Source: Porphyra umbilicalis (Eukaryota > Rhodophyta > Bangiophyceae > Bangiales > Bangiaceae). From it: a stretch of 64,000 nt of DNA. The notes beneath the pieces are model-generated. The model searched no databases, was not told the origin of the DNA, and saw nothing but the letters and a program-made list of their open reading frames with translations. This document shows, piece after piece, positions 1-8,080 of the stretch. Positions within the stretch are counted from its first letter, which is position 1, and every line of letters begins with the position of its first letter. The translations under genes were made by a program, and so were the position numbers. The stretch lies in contig KV918764.1 in assembly GCA_002049455.2 (NCBI GenBank), forward strand, positions 248,001 through 312,000. The letters run 5' to 3'.

Positions 1-85
1 AGCTGGCCACCCGCGAGACGCTCAGCGCGTTTTTGCTGCGAAAGCACCCGCCGGGCTGCGCCGTGTCTGCGTTTGCACCGACGGC

Positions 86-847
86 ATGGAACTGGTGGCA
101 GTCCCCGGGGGGGGGGGGGCGTGGGTGAGGTTGAGGGAAGAAACTTTTGGGGGGCTTCCCGCCGCCAAGGAGCAGCGGGTGGGGCGGAGCGCGGCGTGGC
201 GAGACACGGTGGCGCGGGGCGTGGCGTGGAGGTCGGAGCGGGGGCTTTGGTCACGCTTTAAGGGGTGTGGGCGACAGGCAGGCAGTGACGCATCGAAGCC
301 GCTGCACGAAGCGGCGCGCATCGGCAACAAGGACGTCGGCGAGGTGCTGCTGCGCGCCCACGCGGCGATGGACGCAAAGAGCGATAAATGAGGGACGCCG
401 CTGCACGTGGCGGCGCACCGTGGCAACAAGAAGGTCCCTGAGATGCTGCTGTGCGCGGGCGCGGCGGTCAATGAGCCGGACGGCAACAAGGCGACCCCAC
501 TCCGAGTGGCGACACGCCGCATAAATTCGGAGGTTGTGCGCCTCCTGCTGGAGTGGCACGCCGGCCCAAACAGAATGGGCCCTGACCGTGCTCAAGCAGG
601 CCTGTCCACCACGTCCAAGCAGCTCCGGGACGTGTTTGACGAGGCCGTCCAAATGCCAGAACAGAATCTCGAGTCGGCCAAAGCAACGTAGCGGGCCGCG
701 GCGGACGCGGCCAGCACTAACGCGGCCGCGGCGGATCTGATCGCCCAAGAGCTGGTCGCTCTTCAAGCGGCCTACGACGGTATTGTCGTCGCGCCTGAAA
801 TGCTGTCGGTGAGTGCCCTGGAGGCAGCGCTGACACGGCTCAACTGA
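86..847 (+). pseudogene. Ankyrin-repeat protein relic, copy A
   Basis: One frame runs from an ATG at 86 to a TGA at 845 and encodes about three ankyrin repeats. Diagnostic pieces are KPLHEAARIGNKDVGEVLL, TPLHVAAHRGNKKVPEMLL and TPLRVATRRINSEVVRLLL. An Ala-rich helical tail (ADLIAQELVALQAAYDGIV) follows. The frame is crossed by two in-frame stops, TGA at 389-391 and TAG at 689-691. Sequence before the G run at 109-119 also reads well in another frame (SAFLLRKHPPGCAVSA), so the original protein probably began further left. Ankyrin repeats mediate protein binding; no catalytic domain is seen. It is either a decayed gene or a gene whose stops lie in unrecognised introns. Confidence 0.7.
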
Positions 848-1113
848 AATCAAGTGACTTGCTCTCCGTTTCAGAGGTGGCAGTGTGCATTCATGTCCTC
901 AGGGATCTGAAGGCGTGTCAGTGTTGCAAGTGTCGCGGTGACGCTAAAAGCGAATGGAGTTATGTGGCTGAGAAGGACTGCACCCGCCACAGGCGAGGGC
1001 GTCATTTCCCCAGCGTGTGCCCGAAAATGGGGCCATCACAGGCAACCAAGAGTAGCCTTGGAGGTCGAGGCCGCCCGTGTCGACGTGGGTGGTGAGGGAG
1101 GGGAGCGGGGGGG

Positions 1114-1345
1114 GGGGGGGGTCGCCGTCGCCGCCGCCACCGCCGTTGCCGCCGCCGTCGAAGGCGTCGTCGTTGCCGCCACGACCGCCCTTGCCGCCGC
1201 CATCGGTGCTGTCGTCGCCGTCGCTGCCGCCACCGCCGTTGCCGCCGCCGTTGGGGGCGTTGCCGTTGCCGCCGCCACTGCCATTGCCGCCGCCATCGGA
1301 AATGTCGTCGCCGTCGCCGCCGCCACTGCAGTTGCCGCCGCCGTC
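1114..1345 (+). repeat. GCC/GTC-rich trinucleotide array, copy A
   Basis: This is an imperfect array of GCCGCCGTC / GCCACC type triplets. Read on the plus strand it gives runs of Val-Ala (AVAAATAVAAAV). It lies just after a G run and is shared with copy B at 29794-30025. Confidence 0.85.
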
Positions 1346-1410
1346 ATCGTTTGGAAAGACAAGTGGGGGGTAGAGGGCCCTCCAGCAGTGTTGGTGCTCT
1401 CGGCTTCGTG

Positions 1411-1686
1411 CTATTCATTATTTTCTGCCAGACTGGCAAAGGGGGCGTCCTGCTCCGTCAGACGGAGTCCGGGCAGCTCGCATTCACTCACCACCCTTGT
1501 CCTGCCCCTGTTCACATTGTCAGCCAGCCCACCATACCCCCGAGTGGCGGTAGCGACGTGAGCATCCGTTCTTCGATTGTGGCTGATGAACGTTGCCATG
1601 TCGCCATTGAGCTCTTTGTTGGCGACCATCTCCTTGATCGCGCCTACCTGCAGAGGGGTGATGGGGGTCCTTCGACCTCCCGCCAT
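1411..1686 (-). CDS. Unrecognised 91-residue protein, copy A
   Basis: The frame starts at an ATG at 1684-1686 and reads MAGGRRTPITPLQVGAIKEM onward. It has a balanced, protein-like composition and no obvious low complexity. The stretch TPLQVGAIKEMVANKEL could form helices, and a DNA-binding role is conceivable, but I do not recognise the family. Copy B keeps the frame open with only a couple of substitutions, which mildly supports coding. It may be one exon of a longer minus-strand gene, since another protein-like minus frame lies just upstream at 1856-2092. A competing plus-strand frame (1586-2320) overlaps it and is also open in both copies, so the strand is not settled. Confidence 0.35.
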   Translation of the reverse strand: MAGGRRTPITPLQVGAIKEMVANKELNGDMATFISHNRRTDAHVATATRGYGGLADNVNRGRTRVVSECELPGLRLTEQDAPFASLAENNE

Positions 1687-2320
1687 GATGGTTCTGGTGA
1701 GTTTCTATCCGCTGGTGACAAGCTGGGGGCGCTTCTTCGTAGGTCACTGGCTCAACGCTTCACGCTCAAGTCCCCAGAATGAGGCATATCAGGGCCAGAG
1801 AGGCCGATTATCCAATCTCATTGACGACCGCAATCGCCTTTCCAGGGTGGGCAAATTATATTGGGTACGTACTGTACGTGCCCCCGTGCGCGCTCGCGGC
1901 TATGGAGTCGGCCGGCGTGCCCGGTGTCGATGCGTCGCCAAGCGCGTCACCGCTCTGAAGGCCATTGTATTGCACGCATGTGCCTGGAATGGTGCTTTGG
2001 TCATCACCCTGAGCCCCGTACAGCGCCTGACAAAACGAAAAGTGGAGGTTGACCGACACGTGTTCAGCCGAGTCATCGGCTGTACTGGTCATAATTTATC
2101 CTCATCATCGGCTGTGCTGGTCATGATTCATCCTCGTCATCGGCTGTCGGCTGTACTGGTCACAATGGCCAAAATCGCAAACCAGACCTGGTCCATGGAA
2201 AAAGTGCGCTACGCCAATGCAGACACACAAGTTCCAGCAGACGAGAACAATAAGGAAGATCGTGGAATCGGTTGGATCAGGATGACGCCGCCTGCTTCAA
2301 TGTGGCGCGGATCAAAGTGA
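1586..2320 (+). CDS. Open frame of about 244 codons, copy A, doubtful
   Basis: An ATG at 1586 opens a frame that stays open to 2320 in copy A and over the matching 30266-31000 in copy B. The predicted protein begins MNVAMSPLSSLLATISLIAP, which could be a hydrophobic leader, but the rest resembles no family I know and its composition is not clearly protein-like. It overlaps the minus-strand frame at 1411-1686, and at most one of the two is likely to be real. It is listed because its length is conserved in both copies. Confidence 0.2.
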   Translation: MNVAMSPLSSLLATISLIAPTCRGVMGVLRPPAMMVLVSFYPLVTSWGRFFVGHWLNASRSSPQNEAYQGQRGRLSNLIDDRNRLSRVGKLYWVRTVRAPVRARGYGVGRRARCRCVAKRVTALKAIVLHACAWNGALVITLSPVQRLTKRKVEVDRHVFSRVIGCTGHNLSSSSAVLVMIHPRHRLSAVLVTMAKIANQTWSMEKVRYANADTQVPADENNKEDRGIGWIRMTPPASMWRGSK

Positions 2321-2347
2321 TGTTCACCTACGGACGAAGTCAGAATA

Positions 2348-2506
2348 TTGCAGTCTGCTGAATTTTGCCTGTCTGAGCCGGAACAGAACGCAATCAGGAC
2401 GGAATCCTATTGGCCATCAGGTCGTATCCGGCTGAGTGGATGGCTGAGAGTCTGTCCTGATTGCGTTCTGTCCCGGCCCGGACCGGCAAAATTGAGCAGA
2501 CTGCAA
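2348..2506. mobile_element. 159-bp mariner/Stowaway-type MITE, copy A only
   Basis: The ends are inverted repeats starting TTGCAGTCTGCTGAATTTTG on the left and closing CAGACTGCAA on the right. TA dinucleotides flank both ends (2346-2347 and 2507-2508). Copy B has the empty site with a single TA (AGAATAGCATG near 31025), which proves insertion with TA duplication. Inner sequences also pair (ACAGAACGCAATCAGGACGG against CCTGATTGCGTTCTGT), so the whole element can fold into a hairpin. It has no coding capacity. TA duplication and small size fit a non-autonomous Tc1/mariner element. Confidence 0.9.
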
Positions 2507-2550
2507 TAGCATGTCATAAAGATGAAATCGTAAGTGCATCGTGCACCCAG

Positions 2551-2646
2551 TGATGACGGCGAGATTCGAACTCGCGCCCCACAGGACTAGTGCCTTAAAC
2601 TAGCGCCTTCATGATTTTTGCAGATAGAGCACTCGGCCACGTCACC
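2551..2646 (-). tRNA. tRNA-Leu(AAG) with 16-nt D-loop intron, copy A (damaged)
   Basis: Read on the minus strand, the acceptor GGTGACG pairs with CGTCATC and A73 follows. The D-stem is GCC/GGC. The anticodon arm is CTAGT/ACTAG with loop TTAAGGC, giving anticodon AAG. The T-arm is GCGAG-TTCGAAT-CTCGC. The D-loop is 16 nt too long; removing TCTGCAAAAATCATGA (2609-2624) restores a normal Leu D-loop. In this copy one base of the invariant GG pair is changed (GAGTGC instead of GAGTGG), and the downstream T run present in copy B is broken. Copy A is therefore probably poorly functional or dead. Confidence 0.8.
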
Positions 2647-2976
2647 CTTGCGTTGTAAATGAGGGACTGAAAACTGTTTAAATTTCTCTATCATAGCAGG
2701 GACGGCAGATGCAACGTTGAACGACAGCTGATGAAGTGTCCTGGGCACCAAGCAGCATGCGCATCCAGCCCACATGGAACCATCCTCGCTCGACAGGCCA
2801 CAGCCATGCCCTTTAATGCATGTGAGGGTGCTGTAAGTGGCATTTATGTCGCATGACCCCTAGAAGAGGGACGCTCGTTTGACCCCGAGAGTGACGCGGA
2901 CAAACGCCAACCCTGGCCATATGTCTGCGGCACATCTTTGTTAATCCATACGGATTTCCGTGTTGACAAGGCATTT

Positions 2977-3072
2977 GTAGTCGTTGCTGATCTGGTTCGC
3001 GTAAATACCCTTCGCAGTCACAGCGCGCGCCTCACACGCGTGAGATCGTGGGTTCAAATCCCGCCGACTGCG
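2977..3072 (+). tRNA. tRNA-Val(CAC) with about 22-nt D-loop intron, copy A (intact)
   Basis: The acceptor GTAGTCG (2977-2983) pairs with CGACTGC (3065-3071). The D-stem GCTG/CAGC encloses ATCTGGTT plus extra sequence. Taking 2998-3019 as an intron leaves a normal D-loop. The anticodon arm is CGCGC/GCGTG with loop CTCACAC, giving anticodon CAC. The T-arm is GTGGG-TTCAAAT-CCCGC, a good B box. G73 is followed by genomic CCA and then TTTTT, a pol III terminator. The D-stem differs from copy B by a compensating pair change (G13-C22 here, A-U there), strong support for the fold. Only the exact intron ends are uncertain, by a base or two. Confidence 0.87.
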
Positions 3073-3442
3073 CCACTTTTTGCACAGAAGCCATGCCAAC
3101 GTTCAAATTCATGATTGCTTCGCATTCGAAGAAGGTGGTTTCGTGCCGATTTTCTTTTCGTTCTGTTTTATTGGCTCGAGCAGTTGATACCCCCCAGCCA
3201 TGGTGGCATTCGTGCGTTGGGCCTTGCCCCTTTGGTTTACCTTGCGCGACCGGCGGCGCGGGCGGGGGCTAGCATCGATTTCCGCAGAAGAGGGGGGAAG
3301 TTGTAGGACATGCCCGAGGCGCGCACAAACCTCACGCCGACCAAGACGGACGCGGAGGCGACGGCGGTTGACAGCGGCGCAGGGGAATGGTCTCAGTATT
3401 GTGAACTCACTTCCCACCAATTATGGAAATGAAGCAGCCGTG

Positions 3443-3628
3443 ATTGGAACGCAGCACTCTCATTGGTTCACACGCTTGCGTGCACGCTGAGAGCCCGTCG
3501 TCAAGACGGCCAGCGTCCCATGTGTTGGGAAGATAACTGGTGGTACAAGCCAATGGGAGTGTCCCCTTATCACTATCATCTCCAGCCAATAGAAACGGTG
3601 CGGCTCGGGTGAGTCGGTGTTTAATTGG
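3443..3628. promoter_or_regulatory. Cluster of five CCAAT boxes, copy A
   Basis: CCAAT or its complement ATTGG occurs at 3443-3447, 3462-3466, 3550-3554, 3586-3590 and 3624-3628. Five in 186 bases in a mixed-composition region suggests NF-Y type promoter sequence, but no convincing gene start is seen next to it. The cluster is conserved at 31962-32147 in copy B. Confidence 0.4.
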
Positions 3629-3839
3629 ACCGCATGACATCGCACCAGAGGCGCACGTGGAAAACACGTACGAGAGACGTAGCCCCCATTGTACATGAAT
3701 TCAATCACTATTGACTTCCAAATTGAACCACAACCACCCATAATATGATTCGTTGGGCAGATCACACACGAAGGAAACTGGCGTCCGTGCGAATGGCCCC
3801 GCTGGACGAACGTGCAGCGCAAACGAACGTCTCAGTGTA

Positions 3840-4238
3840 TTGCCGATCCCCGAATTTTGTCCTGATGGACAGAGACTGACTTGCGGACCGACTCTGTTCA
3901 CCAATCAGATGCGCCCCTGGGACTCACTTGGTGCTCTTGATTGCTAACATGTGTCCATTTTGCCTGGATTTTGACATCAGCTCTTCTTTTTTTCTGCACT
4001 TCTGGCGCGGAGACGGTAGAAAATCTCAAGATCTCGCGCGGGCAGCCTGCTCCGTGCCAAGAAAATCTGATCAAGCGGCCACAAATAGTGAGTTCTGCTG
4101 CATGAAAAATCCTGGCACCGAATGGGGGCATTCTATTGGCTTTGTTGCCTTCTTTCTGTCGTTTTAAGCCAATAGAGTGGTGTTATTCACAGTCAGTCTC
4201 TGTCTCAGTCCCCCAGGACAAAATTTGGGGATCAGCAA
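3840..4238. mobile_element. 399-bp TA-flanked MITE (TTGC-GATCCCC family), copy A
   Basis: The inverted ends are TTGCCGATCCCCGAATTTTG on the left and a right end closing GGGGATCAGCAA. TA flanks lie at 3838-3839 and 4239-4240. The same element is in copy B at 32359-32756, so it predates the duplication; relatives lie at 24434-24831 and 6073-6513. It has no protein capacity. The interior carries CCAAT boxes on both strands (CCAATCAGATG, CTATTGGCTT, GCCAATAGAG). TA duplication suggests mobilisation by a Tc1/mariner transposase. Confidence 0.88.
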
Positions 4239-4753
4239 TACGTCTATCGGTGCGCCAAATCGCCAGATCACTGTTCTTGACACTGGTACCAGTTCTCAGC
4301 AACTCCATCTCGTGTGGGAAGTCCACAGTGTTTACATATGAAATCGGGTTCCTGGTGATGCGCCGGAACCGCCTCTGGCGCAGTTCACGCGTTTTTTATA
4401 AAACAACTAAAGAGTTCGGAGCAGTTTGAGTCAAATAAACAAAAACTCATGAGCTCATCAGCTGTCCAACGACGCCTTGTGCACTTCGAACAGAGCACTC
4501 CTGGGCCACAAAAGCCCGTTTTTTACACCTGGAGAGAAAGCAGCGAAAAGTACATGGCTGGATCGCTGCAATTCGGCGTTCATGTAGTCCTTGAGGAGGG
4601 ATATTGAGCGGATCGTCTTGCTTCCCGGTCACCACTGGGGCCGCGGACAAGAGGTCACACGGACGCATTCCAGAGCCCCGTAGTGGCCGTGTGGGTCGGT
4701 TTCGCGGGCAAGGTCGACAAAGAGGTGTGATCAGCACATCTACGGATGCTTCA

Positions 4754-4789
4754 GGCTATAAAGCATCTCAGCTGAGATGCTCCATAGCC
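4754..4789. other. 36-bp near-perfect palindrome, copy A
   Basis: The two 18-base halves pair at 16 of 18 positions around a CAGCTG centre with no loop. Halves begin GGCTATAAAGCATCTCAG. It is conserved at 33273-33308 in copy B. It could be a hairpin or cruciform; no function is assigned. Confidence 0.5.
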
Positions 4790-6072
4790 CGAGGTTGGTG
4801 GTCGCGTTGTTCTGTGCGGGTTTTTCAGGGCTATCCATCGCCCCCCGAACCCCCCGGCCTTCGAGCCATCACAGCGCAACTCTGTACGAGTTCCGTAGGT
4901 ACCAGCACAGCCTTGAACATCATATTTTCATGCAGGTGATAGACACTGCACCCCCCTGCAGCCATCCTCTGCCCTCTCATCCGCCCTTCTTTCTTCCCCA
5001 CGCGATCAACCTCGGTGCCATCGGCTGTTCTCGGCCTGCAGTCTTCCCCCCCCCCCTCCCTCCTGCTGTGTCCTGGCCCTCTGGTCACATGCTGGTTTTC
5101 AGCAACCCTCTGTGTCTCCTGACGCTACGAGAAGTACTCCAACGACTCATGCGCCCCTCCTCTGCGAAGCGTCCTGTGCTGCACAGGCTCCTTGCGCGGT
5201 CCACAAGCACCTTCGTGTGGTAGAAGGCGACACCAGGATGGAAGTCGGGGCTCCCAGATGGCCAAACAATCCGTTCTCAAATAAAACTAATTGCTGTAAT
5301 GTGCGATTCCGACCCGTTCTTGTCTGAGAAATCATTGTGTCAGGCGCAGCACGGCTCGGTGACAGCAGCGGTTGCAGCGGGCCCACTGTCTGTCCGACCG
5401 TGCTTGTCGAAGACGTGAAGCATGCCCTGCTGGATGAGAATTGCCGCACACACCCTGCCGCCGAGTTTATAAAACTAGTGACTACATGCTGAAAAAGAAT
5501 TTCGCCTTCTGTCGAATCAAGTCTGCCCCTGTCCTCCCCAATAACATGGATGCACCTTTCCGCACCGGAACTATTGGTCACCATTCTCGAACTCATCGAG
5601 AATATTTCATATATACTAAAATCTCCGCGGGATGAGTTTTGAAAAAGAGCAGTGCAGGAATAAATGGGGGCTACTCATATTTTGACGTTTGTTCCGACCA
5701 CGTGTGGTCCCTTTGTGGGCCTTCGAGGCTTTATCCAAAGATTCTCTGGGTCTTATTCAAACATGTTTCCGCGTCCCCAACACATGGGCAGGGGGCCGTC
5801 AAGACTGGGCCTGAGTGGCGCCAGTTGTGTGACGTGTGAGAAAGGAGAGAAGGCTGGAGCCCGAGCGTGGAAAAACACTACCAGATCCCGCAGGTGCAAA
5901 TCGGCTTCTGTGCCTGACTCATCCCGCATGTTGAACCGCACCGGACCCTATTGCCCCTCTAAGGCGGTGTCTGAACACGATATCTCTACCCTTTGCAGAG
6001 CCTTGCATCACGCTGGCCACGTTCGAACCCTGCGCACAGGCATCAGATCAGTTCAGTTTAGGCGACTTCATA

Positions 6073-6513
6073 TTGCTGATCCCCCAATTCTGTCCTCGTC
6101 GACCAGGAACGGTTCCTGGCGGTACGGTTCTTGTGGAACTGGCCATCTATTGGTTAAACGCAGCCGTAAACAGCTGCTCAGCACGAATCTGAGGCGTCCT
6201 ATTGGCTCTCCCTCCGCCACTTCCGTGCAGAACCGAGATCCTTCTTTTTCTTGAGATTTTCTTCCGATCCCTTCCGTGTCAAGGGAGCAACCGGCCCGCA
6301 ATCGTTGGGATATCGAGATTTTCTGGGAGATACGCAGAAAAGTGCAGAAAAACGAAGGCGTCGATTGTGCGATTGGGGGCCGTACGGGCACATTCTGTAA
6401 AGATCGGGCCGGACATGCACTGCTGTCGGACTGCTCGACCAATGAGAGATCTGCATTCATGGCCATTCCACTACCGTTCCGGGGCGATGAGGACAGAATT
6501 GGGGGATCAGCAA
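6073..6513. mobile_element. 441-bp TA-flanked MITE, same family, copy A only
   Basis: Its left end TTGCTGATCCCCCAATTCTG and its right end closing GGGGGATCAGCAA match the other members, but the interior is different and longer. Copy B has the empty site with a single TA (CATCATATTTCTGAG near 34591), so this inserted after the duplication. Flanking TA lies at 6071-6072 and 6514-6515. The interior again has CCAAT boxes (ATCTATTGGTTAA, ACCAATGAGAG, CCTATTGGCTC). Confidence 0.9.
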
Positions 6514-6591
6514 TATTTCTGAGCAGAAGCGGCTGTTTATTATAATTTTGAGGCCGAGGTGTCTGACGCCGTCTCATACCCCAACTGACCG

Positions 6592-7722
6592 TGATCATGG
6601 CCTAGTACGACTACGGGACACGGCGGAGGGGGGGGGCTGTTCTTCTACACCATACCGATGCAGAAAGGATAACAACGAAGAGAGGGGGGGGGGGGGGGGG
6701 GGACGCAGGCGAGAGAACAAGAAGAATGCATCGGCGAAAGGAGAAGGACATCGGCCCACAAAGAGAGAGGAAAGAATTCCAACAGGACACAAGCCGGCCG
6801 TTAGGGAGGGTGGGGGGGGGGGGTGGGGGGTGAAGATGAGGGGGGAGCACAGCGGGGCAGGCGGGTGAACGAGGCGGGGGGACCGCTGTGGGCAGCGAGA
6901 AACAGGTGGAGACAGCCCAGAAGACCAGCAGAAGGCAGGCCGGCAGGAGAGGGGGGAGGGGACGGTGGGGAGTGAGGGAAGGAGACTTGGAGACGGCAGG
7001 GCGGGGGGGGGAGTGCACCGTACGAAGAAGGGGGTGGGGAGTGCAAAGTACGAGGGGAGGGCGGGGGGTGCACAGTACGAGGGGGGGGAGTGGAGTGCAC
7101 CGTACGGCAGGTCAGCGAAGGGGGAAGAGAGGGCCGTCTGGGGAACATGCTGGGTGTCGTTTTAAGTCAGGCCGTCACTCGCAGGGCGGGCAATCTTGAA
7201 TCCACGCGCGAATCGGGTCCAGCTGGCCAATGGTGGGAAAGAACGTCACTTCTGTCGCATCCGATCTACGCAGCTATTGGCTCCTACCGTCTCGAAGCAG
7301 CTTGATCGGATCCCGACGAGAAGCGCGCCCAAACCGGTCATTCGCCGATGCCTCGGGCAGATGCCGACCACCCTCTCCATGACACATGCTTCGGTGCAGA
7401 CTCCCAGATCCCATGCTACTCGTTCCCCCCCGCGCCCCTTCCGCCTTCTTCGGCCACCTGCCCTCCAGTGCACTCTCCTCCCGACCCCCCCCCCCCCCCC
7501 CCCGACGGCCGGCCTGCGTCCATCCGTGCTTCCTGTCTGTGCTTGTCGGCCGATGTCCTCCCTACGCTGATGCTATTTGCATCTTCTCTCTCGTCTGCGT
7601 ACCTCCCTTCCCACCCCTCCCCCCCCCCTTTTGTTATCCTTTCTGCATCCGTATGCTCTAGAAGTACAGCCCCGGCCCCCCCGCCGTGTCCCGCAGTCGT
7701 ACTGTACCAGGCCATGATCAGG
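6592..7722. mobile_element. Long-inverted-repeat element, copy A
   Basis: Left arm about 6592-6810 and right arm about 7495-7722 are inverted copies of each other. Both outer ends carry TGATCATGGCC; both arms share GGGACACGGCGG, ATGCAGAAAGGATAACAA, GACATCGGCC and GCCGGCCGT. The arms are G/C-run rich. The centre holds a GTGCACAGTACGAG minisatellite and no recognisable protein. The long arms suggest a foldback-type element, but target duplications were not found. The same structure is in copy B, split by the 892-bp insertion. Confidence 0.65.
7009..7108. repeat. GTGCAC-GTACGAG minisatellite, copy A
   Basis: About four units of GTGCACMGTACGAG are separated by G-rich spacers, with a period near 27 bases. 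The copy B counterpart at 35091-35186 differs in spacer length. Confidence 0.7.
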
Positions 7723-8080
7723 GGCACTTGGGAACGAGGAGGAGGGAAGGCGTCTCGGACTCGAAGCATAGAATTTCGCTTCTCCAAAACCATAAATGAA
7801 GCCTGTCATTGTGAAACCTTTCCCATACGGGAGGAACGAATCCATAGCCATGCATGGTGTCGGGGCTCTCACGCGTGGTCATGGTGACGGGGCTCTCACG
7901 CGTGGTTATTCTGTCGGTCGCGCGATAGCTCCCCACGACTGTGCTGGCCCACAATCTCTAAGATTTGCTGAAGGCTGCCACAGGGGCCATCAGGGGTGGG
8001 CGCTTGCAACATGCGGGATGCGTTTGATTGGTGAAATGTCCGATTTGCACCCTAGAGACGGCGAGTGTTCTACCATGTAC

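Larger units (their letters stand above)
1..8080. repeat. Segmental duplication, copy A (left edge cut)
   Basis: This segment matches 28682-38285 in the same orientation, base by base over nearly its whole length, with a few differences per hundred bases by eye. It starts at the first base of the window, so the true left end lies outside. The match stops abruptly after the shared TACCATGTAC at 8071-8080. Compared with copy B, copy A carries two extra DNA elements (2348-2506 and 6073-6513) and lacks three that are in B. Both copies carry the ankyrin relic, the tRNA pair, a CCAAT cluster, a MITE and a long inverted repeat. Confidence 0.95.

Noticed and set aside
3011-3072. A tRNA-Val lacking its D-arm, starting at the GCAGTCA near 3014
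   Set aside because: A better acceptor strand lies upstream (GTAGTCG at 2977, GCAGTCG in copy B), with a D-stem that covaries between copies. The inner GCAGTC belongs to the D-loop intron.
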